In this document: positions 34,396-43,159 of the stretch, piece by piece | Layout: every line of letters starts with the position of its first letter | How positions within the stretch are numbered: position 1 is the stretch's first letter | Source: an uncultured Bacteroidales bacterium | GTDB lineage: Bacteria > Bacteroidota > Bacteroidia > Bacteroidales > UBA932 | Direction of reading: 5' to 3' | Assembly (NCBI GenBank): GCA_944322585.1 | Contig: CALUPB010000006.1 | Span: 1 to 64,000 of the forward strand | DNA length: 64,000 bases | Notes under the pieces: model-generated | Database searches by the model: none | Told to the model about the DNA's origin: nothing | Seen by the model: only the letters and a program-made list of their open reading frames with translations | Position numbers and translations under genes: made by a program

Positions 34396-37377
34396 TCAGA
34401 TGCCGACGATTGCGGCGGAGGTGTTGCGGTCGATGCAGGCGATGATGTCATGAGGTGTCTTGCAGACAGTCACACGGTCTGTCTGTTCCTCGATTTCGAG
34501 ACTGTCGAGTGTTTTCCTGTCGAGGGAGTCCGGACTGATGACTGTGTCTATGTTGAGATAGCCTATGCCGAGGGAAGTGATGTTCTGGAAGAAATGCGTA
34601 CCCTGGCTCGGCTCTATCCTGAATCCCGGTATGGCGCATTCCACAATCATCCTCGCCTCCGAAATGTCGCTCCAGAGCACGGGGATGCCCAACCAAGGGT
34701 CGGAGGAACCCCATCTTCCAGGTCCTATGAGAAGGTAGTTCTGCCCTTCGGCCCTCATCCTGGCATTGATGCGGGAAATCTCCTCTGCCATTTCCCTTGT
34801 ACGGGCGCTGTCGAAACGTTCCTCCGGTACGTACACTATATGCCTCATGCCCTCTATCATCCCGCACCCGAGAGCCTTGTCCGAAGTGACTATCATCCGG
34901 CTTATCTCCGACCTGACCTCTTCCATGGACAGGCCTGCATCTGCGGAGAATTCGCTCACAGGACGGACCTGGAGCAGCTTCAGGACGCAGTCGCGTCCGC
35001 CGCTTTCAGGAATTATGTCTGCGGCGAACTCTATCTCCACATCGCTCATCAGCTCTGCCTTGCAGATGTCCATTACATCCCTGAGTATCTGCGCAAGAGG
35101 GAACTTGCCGTATTTCAGGATAGCATCGAAGGAGACTATCCTGCTGCCGTCTTCCGTCACGCCCGGGACTATCCTGTGGTCGGACGCCCGGTAAGTGGAT
35201 GCTACTGTCTCCGGATAATCGAAATCCGCAAGAGCATCGGTAACAGGCATGTGGACAAGGTTGATACTGTCGTTCCGGGATATCTTGAAAGCACCCGGAC
35301 GCAGGTCAAGGGCATACATCATTTTCTGCGTGTCGCGCAGGGCGAGCTTGGGGTCGGAAAGCTGGAGTATCTTCCGGGGATATTTCGGGGAGAACCGCAG
35401 TGTGTTACCCCCGTCCACGACTGTCTTGCCTAACCCGAATGCCAGATTGACTATGCCGTCCTGAGGCTTTTCACCGCCTATCGGATAGAAATTGACCGAC
35501 CTCGCCACTCCCGAGAGCATCGGGTAGTAACAGCCGTTGTGTTCGGTTCCACAGATACTTTGGATAACCACGGCCATCTGCTCCTCGCTCAACAGATTGC
35601 CTGTCGTCTGGAGGTATGCCCTGCTGCCACTGAAAAACACGGAGGCATACACGCTCTTGATAGCCTTTTCGAGCATTCTCTGCATCTGTCCCCTGTTACC
35701 GATGAGAGGAATCATATATGTGGAATAGACGCCTGCAAAAGGCTGGTAGTTGCTGTCTTCCAGCTTCGAACTCGAGCGTACGGCAAGAGGGGAGGAGACA
35801 GTCCCGATGAAGACCTTCAGTTCTTCAAGAAGTGCCGAAGGCAGTCTTGACGCCACGAAATCCGACAGTATCTCGTCATCGCTTATATCCGAATCTATCA
35901 CATACTGCAGGTCATTCTCTATTATGAACTGGTCGAAATATTCGGTGGCAACCACCACAGTACGCGGAATGGATATTTTTACATTGCCGTATTTCTTCGA
36001 GAGTCCGTATTTCTGTATCAGGGAATTGAGGAACCCGAGTCCGCGGGCCTTCCCGCCGAGGGAACCGTCGCCCATCCTTGCGAACCAGATGTATTTTTCG
36101 TAAGTCTCCTTCTCGAAATGCGCTATTATGCCCCTGCCCGTAAGGACATGATAGTCATGTATCTGCTGCACGACATATTCCCTCAGCTCCTTCACCGTGG
36201 CGAAATGGCTTTCCTGGACTGCCTTGAAACTGTGTGCGAGCGTGAACAGCCCGCGTGAGAAAAACCATTTCGACAGTCTGTTGCGGGACGTGTTGTACAG
36301 CAGGATCGCGTCCGGAACGGCCCGTATGATATTTTCCAGTTCCTTCAGGTTGGCAGCACGTCCGTATTCCGTTCCCGATGCATCCCTGAACACGAAGTCC
36401 CCGAACCCGAACTCGTCCCTGATATAGTCCGTCAGCTGAAGCATCAGGGTCTTGGAATATTTTCTCAGAAAACCTACTCCCAGACTTTTCGCCACTTCCG
36501 ACATGCTTTCCTGCGAGGACTGGAGAAGGACAGGCATGTTGGGATCATCGGCCTTTATCGTACGCACGAGATCTATGCCGGCATCGAGTTTCTCCGTATC
36601 CGGAGAATCCCCCTTGTGCAGGACAAAACCCACATCCGATATGACTCCGAGCAGATTGTGCTTGTATTTTTCATACATCTTCATTGCATCCTCATAATTG
36701 GTCGCAAGAAGGATTTTCGGACGTGAACGCTTGCGGACCTTGCGGTGCTGCTCATTGAAGGTGTCTTTCAGGAACTCGGCACTCTGTTTCAGGACAATCT
36801 TGTACAGTTCAGGAAGATAGGTGGAATAATAGCGTACGGAATCCTCCACGAGCAGTATGGCCTGCACTCCGACTTTCAGGATGTCGTCATCGGCATTCGC
36901 AAGATCCTCGAACAGCTTGATGATGGCCACTATGAGTTCCGTATTGCCGTGCCAGCTGAATACATAGTCCACTCCCGATGTATCATGTCGTGATATGTTC
37001 CTGTATATCTCCCGGGAAAAATGGGTGAGAAGCACGAACGGGATGGAGGACGACTTTTTCTTCAATTTACCGGCAAATGTAAAGACATCCTTGTCGCCTG
37101 CGTTATACATGCAGATGACCATGTCGATGTCGTCGTTGCTGTTGATGATGGCTTCGGCCTTGGCTGAAGTAGTGGCCCAGATGAAGCGCGGAGGATTGCT
37201 GATATTCAGATCGATGTATTCACGGTATATCTGCGCCTCAATCTGGCCGTCCTCTTCGAGGATAAATGCGTCGTAATTGCTGCATATCATCAGTATCTTC
37301 CTGATACGGTGCTTGATCAGGGAGGCATAGTCAGTCGTCTTGAGTTCCTTGAGACTTACCGGTTCGATAGTGTTCAT
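34396..37377 (-). CDS. Large PEP/pyruvate-binding (PPDK-N) protein with receiver-like N-terminus
   Basis: A 993-residue cytoplasmic protein often annotated as PEP synthase in Bacteroidota. The N-terminal third holds two response-regulator-like regions (KILMICSNYDAFILEEDG and AILLVEDSVRYYSTYLP; LLGVISDVGFVLHKGD). The ATP-grasp PEP/pyruvate-binding domain starts about residue 438 (GSLGGKARGLGFLNSL) and includes AVRSSSKLEDS (about 530), GRWGSSDPWLGIPV and a C-terminal part. I see no phosphohistidine swivelling domain and no PEP-utilising C-terminal domain, so it should not be a complete PEP synthase. Function unknown; perhaps a kinase or sensor. Last gene of a three-gene run. Confidence 0.85.
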   Translation of the reverse strand: MNTIEPVSLKELKTTDYASLIKHRIRKILMICSNYDAFILEEDGQIEAQIYREYIDLNISNPPRFIWATTSAKAEAIINSNDDIDMVICMYNAGDKDVFTFAGKLKKKSSSIPFVLLTHFSREIYRNISRHDTSGVDYVFSWHGNTELIVAIIKLFEDLANADDDILKVGVQAILLVEDSVRYYSTYLPELYKIVLKQSAEFLKDTFNEQHRKVRKRSRPKILLATNYEDAMKMYEKYKHNLLGVISDVGFVLHKGDSPDTEKLDAGIDLVRTIKADDPNMPVLLQSSQESMSEVAKSLGVGFLRKYSKTLMLQLTDYIRDEFGFGDFVFRDASGTEYGRAANLKELENIIRAVPDAILLYNTSRNRLSKWFFSRGLFTLAHSFKAVQESHFATVKELREYVVQQIHDYHVLTGRGIIAHFEKETYEKYIWFARMGDGSLGGKARGLGFLNSLIQKYGLSKKYGNVKISIPRTVVVATEYFDQFIIENDLQYVIDSDISDDEILSDFVASRLPSALLEELKVFIGTVSSPLAVRSSSKLEDSNYQPFAGVYSTYMIPLIGNRGQMQRMLEKAIKSVYASVFFSGSRAYLQTTGNLLSEEQMAVVIQSICGTEHNGCYYPMLSGVARSVNFYPIGGEKPQDGIVNLAFGLGKTVVDGGNTLRFSPKYPRKILQLSDPKLALRDTQKMMYALDLRPGAFKISRNDSINLVHMPVTDALADFDYPETVASTYRASDHRIVPGVTEDGSRIVSFDAILKYGKFPLAQILRDVMDICKAELMSDVEIEFAADIIPESGGRDCVLKLLQVRPVSEFSADAGLSMEEVRSEISRMIVTSDKALGCGMIEGMRHIVYVPEERFDSARTREMAEEISRINARMRAEGQNYLLIGPGRWGSSDPWLGIPVLWSDISEARMIVECAIPGFRIEPSQGTHFFQNITSLGIGYLNIDTVISPDSLDRKTLDSLEIEEQTDRVTVCKTPHDIIACIDRNTSAAIVGI

Positions 37378-37405
37378 CGTATGACAGATTTTCGTTCATG
37401 TATGC

Positions 37406-38158
37406 TTACAGCAGCCTTCTTCTGAATTCAGCTGTCGCGATTGCAGTGGCCACGGCAACGTTCAGTGACTCGGAACCTCTCTCATCCTGCGGATAGGACG
37501 GGATATAAAGTCTGTCCGGGACTGTCCCTGCAACCGCATCCGAAATTCCGTCCGCCTCATTGCCCATCACTACCATGACAGGGGTGTCTGTTCCGGTCTT
37601 CAGGTCGAGGCTGTAGATATTCTCCCCGTCGAGGAAAGTCCCGTAGACGCTTCCTCCGGATGAAATTATCCCCGCTGCCACTGCACACAGGTCGCAGTAA
37701 TGGAATTTCACCCTGAATATGGCTCCCATTGTGGACTGCACGACCTTCGGATTGTACAGGTCTACCGTGTCCCTGGATGCAAATATAGCATTTATTCCGA
37801 ACCAGTCCGCAATCCTTATGACCGTTCCGAGATTACCGGGATCGCGCAGGGAATCCAGCCCGAGATACAGTCCGTTTCCGGGAATACCGGGTTCTGTTTC
37901 TTCCGGTTTCCTGACCACGGCCAGAACAGGCGGGGGAGAGCTCATCCGGCTTATCCTCGACATGGCATCCTCCCCGATATCCTCGCGTCTGTATACGGCT
38001 TCGATGACGTATCCCGACCGCAGGGCTTCCTCCACCATCTTTTCCCCTTCTACGGTAAACAATCCGTATTCATCACGGAATTTCTTGTGGGACAGAGACT
38101 TTATTCTCTTTATCTCATTGTTCGATATAGACGATTTGATTATTCCTGTCATTTTCAT
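37406..38158 (-). CDS. TrmH/SpoU-family RNA 2'-O-ribose methyltransferase
   Basis: A 250-residue SPOUT methyltransferase. The N-terminal substrate-binding domain (IKSLSHKKFRDEYGLFTVEG) precedes the knotted domain with LYLGLDSLRDPGNLGTVIR (motif 1), VVMGNEADGISD (motif 2) and LYIPSYPQDERGSESLNVAV (motif 3), which bind AdoMet. The RNA target (tRNA or 23S rRNA) is not certain. The frame continues upstream to 38569, but that part lies inside the decarboxylase gene; ATG at 38158 (MKMTGIIKSS) or 38152 gives the natural start. It sits 56 bases after speA. Confidence 0.9.
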   Translation of the reverse strand: MKMTGIIKSSISNNEIKRIKSLSHKKFRDEYGLFTVEGEKMVEEALRSGYVIEAVYRREDIGEDAMSRISRMSSPPPVLAVVRKPEETEPGIPGNGLYLGLDSLRDPGNLGTVIRIADWFGINAIFASRDTVDLYNPKVVQSTMGAIFRVKFHYCDLCAVAAGIISSGGSVYGTFLDGENIYSLDLKTGTDTPVMVVMGNEADGISDAVAGTVPDRLYIPSYPQDERGSESLNVAVATAIATAEFRRRLL

Positions 38159-38214
38159 GCGTATCTGGGTCAGATGGTTGATTCCCGGATGGCTGTCAAT
38201 GCCGCCGTAATATG

Positions 38215-39609
38215 TCAATAACCGAGAATTTTCAGCATCGACTTGTAAGTCTGCTCCTTGCTGAAAAGCTTGGTATAATACTCCCCGTCCTCGTCCTTGT
38301 CGATTATGATGTGTTTCGGTGCCGGCTGAAGACAGTGCTGTATCCCTCCGTATCCTGCTATAGACTCCTGATATGCTCCCGTATGGAAAAAGCCTATATA
38401 AAGAGGATCCTCCCTGTTCTCTATCTTCGGAAGGAAGATGGCATTGGCATGGGCATCGGCATTGTAATAGTCCTGGCTGTCGCATGTCAGCCCCCCGAGG
38501 AAGACCCGCTGGTATTTCTCGTTCCATTTGTTTATCGGAAGCAGTATGAACCTCTGCTTGATCCCCCATGTGTCAGGCAGGGTGGTCATGAAGGAATTGT
38601 CTATCATGTACCACCTTTCCCTGTCATTCTGCTGCTTTACATCGAGTATCTGGAATATCGTAGCACCGGATTCTCCGACGGTGAAACTGCCGAATTCCGT
38701 GAAAATGTTGGGCTCGTCGATCCCCCTCGCATTACACATCGTCTTTATCTGGCTGATGATTTCCTCCGCCATGTATTCGTACTCGAAATCCATCGCAAGC
38801 GAATTCTTTATCGGGAACCCTCCTCCGATATTGAGGGAATCCAGTTCAGGACAGATAGCCTTTAGGTCGCAATAGACATTGACGCACTTGGACAGCTCGT
38901 TCCAGTAGTATGCAGTGTCCTTAATTCCAGTATTTATGAAGAAATGCAGCATCTTCAGATGGAACTTGCTGCTCTTGCTTATCACATTCGTATAGAAAGG
39001 AACGATGTCACTGTATCTTATCCCGAGCCGCGACGTGTAGAAGTCGAAGTTCGGCTCCTCTTCCGATGCAATCCTTATTCCGAGGTTGATCGGCAGGTCT
39101 ATGAGGTCATTCAGCTGGTCATATTCGTACATGTTGTCGAGTATCGGAATGATGTTTCTCCACCCGGCATTGACCAAATTGGATATATTGTCTATATAGG
39201 ACAACTTCTTAAAGCCGTTGCAGATGACGAACAGGTCCTTGTCGACCACTCCTTCCGCCTCCAGGGCCTCGATCAGGTTGAGATCGAATGCTGATGACGT
39301 TTCAAGGTGTATGTCGTTCTTCATGGCCTCACGGAGGACGAACTCGAAATGAGAGCTCTTTGTACAATAGCAGTAATGGTACGAGCCTTTATAGTCCACT
39401 TTGGCCATTGCGACATTGAACATCCTCTTGGCACGCTGAATCTGGGAGGATATCTTCGGCAGATATGTTATCTTGAGCGGCGTACCATACTGGTTGATGA
39501 TGTCCATCATGTTGATGTCATGAAAATAGAGCGTTCCGTTCTCCACACGGAATTCATCCTGCGGAAACTCGAATGTCTGGTTAATCAGATCAATGTACTT
39601 GTCTTTCAT
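38215..39609 (-). CDS. speA: Arginine decarboxylase-like PLP enzyme (fold III)
   Basis: A 464-residue alanine-racemase-fold decarboxylase. The PLP-binding lysine is in YCTKSSHFEFVLREAM, the phosphate-binding glycine loop is LNIGGGFPI, and the barrel-to-beta-domain junction is FTEFGSFTVGESGATIF followed by MIDNSFMTTLPDTW. The Bacteroidota branch of biosynthetic arginine decarboxylases is about this long, shorter than the 630-residue E. coli SpeA. Arginine is the probable substrate, leading through agmatine to polyamines; diaminopimelate or carboxynorspermidine are less likely alternatives. Confidence 0.85.
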   Translation of the reverse strand: MKDKYIDLINQTFEFPQDEFRVENGTLYFHDINMMDIINQYGTPLKITYLPKISSQIQRAKRMFNVAMAKVDYKGSYHYCYCTKSSHFEFVLREAMKNDIHLETSSAFDLNLIEALEAEGVVDKDLFVICNGFKKLSYIDNISNLVNAGWRNIIPILDNMYEYDQLNDLIDLPINLGIRIASEEEPNFDFYTSRLGIRYSDIVPFYTNVISKSSKFHLKMLHFFINTGIKDTAYYWNELSKCVNVYCDLKAICPELDSLNIGGGFPIKNSLAMDFEYEYMAEEIISQIKTMCNARGIDEPNIFTEFGSFTVGESGATIFQILDVKQQNDRERWYMIDNSFMTTLPDTWGIKQRFILLPINKWNEKYQRVFLGGLTCDSQDYYNADAHANAIFLPKIENREDPLYIGFFHTGAYQESIAGYGGIQHCLQPAPKHIIIDKDEDGEYYTKLFSKEQTYKSMLKILGY

Positions 39610-39647
39610 TTTTACCGATCCGGTTATGTTACATTATCCCAATTTTT

Positions 39648-39689
39648 CCAATCCGTCTCATCCGGATTGGATTTCAGAGCGCAAATATA
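39648..39689 (-). promoter_or_regulatory. speA leader: -7 box and perfect stem-loop
   Basis: On the minus strand TATATTTG (39689 to 39682) fits the -7 box. Between it and the speA ATG is the inverted repeat CCAATCCG (39648-39655) / CGGATTGG (39663-39670) with a seven-base loop, which the speA mRNA would form in its leader. It may regulate polyamine synthesis or simply protect the mRNA. Confidence 0.45.
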
Positions 39690-39729
39690 TCATATATATT
39701 CTATAATTATAGCCGCTTTCAAATAAAAT

Positions 39730-39760
39730 TTTGCGTTTCCGTCATAATGGAATAAATTTG
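39730..39760 (+). promoter_or_regulatory. Promoter for tamL
   Basis: TTTG (39730-39733) and TAAATTTG (39753-39760) are 19 bases apart, a very good match to the Bacteroidota consensus. Transcription would begin about 39765, arguing that the first in-frame ATG (39765) is not used and that translation starts at 39780. Confidence 0.7.
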
Positions 39761-39779
39761 TAGTATGTTTTATCGTGCG

Positions 39780-41966
39780 ATGAAAGGTTTCATAAGGACA
39801 GCCGTGACATGTTTTGCTATGCTTGCAACGCTGTCCTGCAGTACAACACGTGTTCTGCAGGACGGGGAATACCGTCTGGCCGGAAACAGGATAAGCGTCA
39901 CCAATGATCCCAAGTTCAATCTTAACGAGATAGAGCCTTATCTGAAGCAGAAGCCCAATTCGTATTTCATATTCGGGTGGAACCCCTTTCTCAACGTCTA
40001 CAACTGGCAGACCGGCAAGGACAACGGCTGGGACAGATTCGTCAGGAAGATCGGCGTCGCGCCGGTCGTATATGACCCGGAACTCGTGGACAGTTCCATA
40101 GAGAATGTCAGGAACCATCTCGAATATCTCGGCTATTACGGCTCGCGGATCAGAAGCAAGATATTCGTGAGAGGGAAGCGGGTTACAGTAGAATATGAGG
40201 TGACACTCGGTAAAAGATATCCTATCAACAGTATAACATACAGGCTTCCAGAGGGTGAATTTGCCGAAGACTTTCTTGCGGACACAGTCAATTCCACGGT
40301 ACATGTCGGAGATTTCCTTTCCGAAGACGCCCTCTCGGAGGAAAGCGGAAGATCGAGTGCGGCAATGAGGGACATAGGATATTACGGCTTTAACCGCAAC
40401 TATTATTTCTATGAGGCGGATACCCTGTCCGTACCCGGCCATGCGGCACTCGAACTGACTGTCAATGAATATACCAGAAACGAGACCGGAGCGAATGCGA
40501 GACCGTTCAGGAAATTCAGGATCAACAATGTGACTGTCTCATATCCCAAGAGCCTTAAAATCAAGGAAAAGATAATCCGCAACCTCAATACTATCCATCC
40601 CGGCGAAATCTATAGCGAGACCGATATCGGCAATACGTATTCCAGACTCTCGTCACTGAGGATGTTCAACGGCATCAACATAGAGATGACACAGGTGGAT
40701 ACGTCCTTGGTCGACTGCATGATAGATCTTTCGCAGTCAAGACTTCAGGGATTCAAGATCAATCTGGAGGCCTCCATCAATTCCACAGGTCTCTTCGGCA
40801 TTTCCCCGCAGCTGTCATATTATCACAAGAACATATTCCGCGGAGGGGAGTGGCTCAACCTCAGTTTTATGGGCAATTTCCAGTTCATGTTCAACAATTC
40901 CGTGAGGTCCAATGAATTCGGAGTCTCTGCCGGACTCAGCTTCCCGAAATTCCTCGGTCTGCCCTACAGGCTTTTCAAAGGACCGCTTATCCCGAGAACC
41001 GATATCAACCTTTCCTATAACTATCAGAGCCGCCCGGAATACACGCGAAATATCATTTCCACTTCATTCGGATATAACGGGAACATCCGCAGCCGGTTTT
41101 TCTATCAGGTATATCCCGTACAGCTCAATATAGTAAGGCTTTTTGACCTTGACCCGAATTTCTACAGTTCCCTCTCCAATGATCCTTTCATGAAGAATGC
41201 GTACCAGAACCATTTCGACCTCGGTCTCGGCAGCACATTCTACTATACGACAGACGCCGATGTCAATCCGAAGACATCCTATTTCTATACAAGGCTGCAG
41301 TTCGACATATCCGGCAATCTTCTGAGCGCATTCAAGCCCTTGATGGACAAGGATGACGCCGGAGCCGGCATGATATGGAACACTCCGTATTCACAATACG
41401 TCAGGGCGGAAGTGACTGTAGGGAAGACATGGCGGTTCGGAAGATCCGACGGACAGGCCGTCGCCGTCAGATTCCTGGCCGGTGCCGGATATGCCTATGG
41501 AAATTCAAGTGCCCTGCCTTTTGAAAAACATTTCTACGCAGGAGGTTCCAACAGTCTCAGGGGATGGCAGGCCCGGACTGTCGGTCCAGGACTTGCACCG
41601 ATGGACAGGACATTCCTCATCCCCAACCAGACGGGAGACATCAAGATGGAGGCGAATGCAGAGTACCGGTTCCACATGTTCTGGAAAATGGAAGGTGCGG
41701 CATTCATCGATGCGGGAAACGTGTGGACTTTCCGGGAAGCAGGAAGCGAAGGCCATTCCTCACGGCTTACTCCGGAGACTTTCGCCAGAAGCATCGCTGC
41801 GAACTGGGGAGTAGGTGTACGGCTCGACCTGGATTTCCTCGTGATACGTGTCGACATGGGGCTCAAGGTGCATGACCCGGCCAGGGAACGCAGATGGGTA
41901 GGTCCGTCGCAATGGTTCCGCAGGGACGGATATGCAGTCCATTTCGGAGTCGGATATCCATTCTGA
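39780..41966 (+). CDS. tamL: TamL-like BamA/TamA-family outer-membrane lipoprotein
   Basis: A 728-residue Omp85-superfamily protein. With start at 39780 the signal peptide is MKGFIRTAVTCFAMLATLSC, a lipobox, followed by STTRVLQDGEYRLAGNRI, typical of the lipidated TamA homologues of Bacteroidota. POTRA-like repeats (about 25-340) lead into the D15/BamA barrel (about 345-728) with GGSNSLRGWQARTVGPG, the conserved lid-lock motif region (RGW), and a C-terminal strand ending in HFGVGYPF. It probably works with a TamB-like partner in outer-membrane or lipid homeostasis. It stands alone and ends in a run of hairpins. Confidence 0.9.
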   Translation: MKGFIRTAVTCFAMLATLSCSTTRVLQDGEYRLAGNRISVTNDPKFNLNEIEPYLKQKPNSYFIFGWNPFLNVYNWQTGKDNGWDRFVRKIGVAPVVYDPELVDSSIENVRNHLEYLGYYGSRIRSKIFVRGKRVTVEYEVTLGKRYPINSITYRLPEGEFAEDFLADTVNSTVHVGDFLSEDALSEESGRSSAAMRDIGYYGFNRNYYFYEADTLSVPGHAALELTVNEYTRNETGANARPFRKFRINNVTVSYPKSLKIKEKIIRNLNTIHPGEIYSETDIGNTYSRLSSLRMFNGINIEMTQVDTSLVDCMIDLSQSRLQGFKINLEASINSTGLFGISPQLSYYHKNIFRGGEWLNLSFMGNFQFMFNNSVRSNEFGVSAGLSFPKFLGLPYRLFKGPLIPRTDINLSYNYQSRPEYTRNIISTSFGYNGNIRSRFFYQVYPVQLNIVRLFDLDPNFYSSLSNDPFMKNAYQNHFDLGLGSTFYYTTDADVNPKTSYFYTRLQFDISGNLLSAFKPLMDKDDAGAGMIWNTPYSQYVRAEVTVGKTWRFGRSDGQAVAVRFLAGAGYAYGNSSALPFEKHFYAGGSNSLRGWQARTVGPGLAPMDRTFLIPNQTGDIKMEANAEYRFHMFWKMEGAAFIDAGNVWTFREAGSEGHSSRLTPETFARSIAANWGVGVRLDLDFLVIRVDMGLKVHDPARERRWVGPSQWFRRDGYAVHFGVGYPF

Positions 41967-41986
41967 TACGGTAACGCCTCGGCAAA

Positions 41987-42121
41987 TCTTTCTTCGAAAG
42001 ATTAATCCCTCTAAACCCCTCTGTTCACTCTCGAATGTCCACTGGACATTCTCGTAAACCGTTCACGACCCCTATCAGGGGGATTTCGCGACTACCCGTC
42101 GCGGTCCCTTCGGGACTTTTT
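41987..42121 (+). repeat. Chain of five inverted repeats with terminator
   Basis: In order: TCTTTC-TTC-GAAAGA (41987-42001), GAATGTCCA-C-TGGACATTC (42033-42051), CCCCT-ATC-AGGGG (42069-42081), CGCGAC-TACCC-GTCGCG (42087-42103) and GTCCC-TTC-GGGAC (42104-42116), the last followed by TTTTT. The final hairpin is a good terminator for tamL. The others are more than a terminator needs and lead without a gap into the promoter repeat, so the block looks like one composite element. Confidence 0.65.
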
Positions 42122-42228
42122 ATTTGCTTTGCTCTCGGCTTTTGCGATATTTGGCTGACGCCATATATACTGTTGCGCCTCGGCACAGCAAATAAATTTG
42201 CTCTGCTCTCGGCTTTTGCGTATATTTG
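42122..42228 (+). repeat. Dispersed promoter-bearing repeat, copy B, with tandem partial unit
   Basis: 42153-42228 matches 9-85. It holds AGCAAAT-AA-ATTTGCT (42187-42202) and TATATTTG (42221-42228) in the same spacing as copy A. Just upstream, 42122-42153 repeats the second half of the element (ATTTGCT, CTCTCGGCTTTTGCG, then GATATTTG), so the unit is partly duplicated in tandem with a decayed -7 box in the first unit. The TATATTTG lies 61 bases before the TM2 gene. Confidence 0.75.
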
Positions 42229-42288
42229 TAAAATCCGGTGGCAAGCAAAGGCTTCCGGAGTATGAATATTAACCTAAAAATCAAAATC

Positions 42289-42708
42289 ATGGCTCTTATC
42301 AACTGCAAGGAATGCGGACAGGAGATTTCCGACAGCGCTTCCGTATGCCCTCATTGCGGCGCTCCTGTAATCAAGGATGTCTATTGCCCGAAATGCGGCA
42401 CCAAAGTTCCAGAGAATATACAGTTCTGCCCGACATGCGGCAATCCGATAGCGAGGGCGGCCAAGCCGGCAGGTGCCAAGGACAAGACCGTCGCCGGACT
42501 TCTGGCAATCTTTCTCGGGACACTCGGCATCCAGTATTTTTACCTCGGAAAGACTACCGCCGGTATCCTGACCATCGTCATATCATTGTGTTCATGCGGA
42601 CTCTGGTCCCTGCTGATGTTTATCCAGGGAATACTTATGCTGACCATGTCAGATGAGGTATTCAACGAGAAATACGTGAACAACGACAAGACATTCCCTC
42701 TCTTCTGA
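42289..42708 (+). CDS. Zinc-ribbon TM2-domain membrane protein
   Basis: A 139-residue protein with two zinc ribbons (CKECGQEISDSASVCPHCG at 6-24 and CPKCGTKVPENIQFCPTCG at about 33-51) followed by a TM2 domain: KDKTVAGLLAIFLGTLGIQYFYLG, a Gly/Asp-type turn, then a second membrane helix GILTIVISLCSCGLWSLLM. TM2 proteins are widespread and poorly understood. The start at 42289 (MALINCKECG) is chosen over the upstream ATG at 42262 because it begins directly with the ribbon, but 42262 is possible. It lies four bases before the CD225 gene. Confidence 0.85.
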   Translation: MALINCKECGQEISDSASVCPHCGAPVIKDVYCPKCGTKVPENIQFCPTCGNPIARAAKPAGAKDKTVAGLLAIFLGTLGIQYFYLGKTTAGILTIVISLCSCGLWSLLMFIQGILMLTMSDEVFNEKYVNNDKTFPLF

Positions 42709-42712
42709 CATT

Positions 42713-43159
42713 ATGTATTGTAAGGATTGCGGTGCAGAACTTCCTCCGGGAGCGAAGTTCTGCACGGTTTGCGGCAGCGACCAGACGACCGCCCCGCCGC
42801 AGCAGACTTTCTCTCCGTCTTCCGTACCTTCCCGGTATCCGGCCAGTACAGGCAATTACGGAAAGCCGGGAAACTATCTCGTGCTTTCGGTTCTTGTCAC
42901 CCTGTGCTGCTGCACCCCTTTCGGTGTAGTGGCGCTCATTTATGCCTCGCAGGTGGATTCCTGCTGGAACAGAGGCAATGTGGAGGAAGCATGGAAAAAC
43001 TCCAGGTTGGCGCGGAACTGGTCTCTCTGGGGACTCGGTCTGACAATAGTGTTCTGGATACTGTATATAATCCTGATAGTTGTCGGGGTACTGGCAGAAG
43101 AGTGGAACATATTCAGATTCGACGAATACTATACTGCCGCCCCTTATTTCTTTCTGTAG
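42713..43159 (+). CDS. Zinc-ribbon CD225/dispanin-domain membrane protein
   Basis: A 148-residue protein with an N-terminal zinc ribbon (MYCKDCGAELPPGAKFCTVCG), a proline-rich linker, and a CD225 (dispanin) domain: YLVLSVLVTLCCCTPFGVVALIYASQVDSCWNRG, then AWKNSRLARNWSLWG and a second membrane helix. The cysteine cluster before PFGVVA is the family signature shared with animal IFITM proteins. Bacterial roles are unknown. Its 3' end overlaps the convergent rarA gene by 16 bases. Confidence 0.85.
   Translation: MYCKDCGAELPPGAKFCTVCGSDQTTAPPQQTFSPSSVPSRYPASTGNYGKPGNYLVLSVLVTLCCCTPFGVVALIYASQVDSCWNRGNVEEAWKNSRLARNWSLWGLGLTIVFWILYIILIVVGVLAEEWNIFRFDEYYTAAPYFFL

Noticed and set aside
38159-38569. 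N-terminal extension of the TrmH-like frame
   Set aside because: It is read out of frame through the decarboxylase gene; the methyltransferase family begins at MKMTG or MTG.
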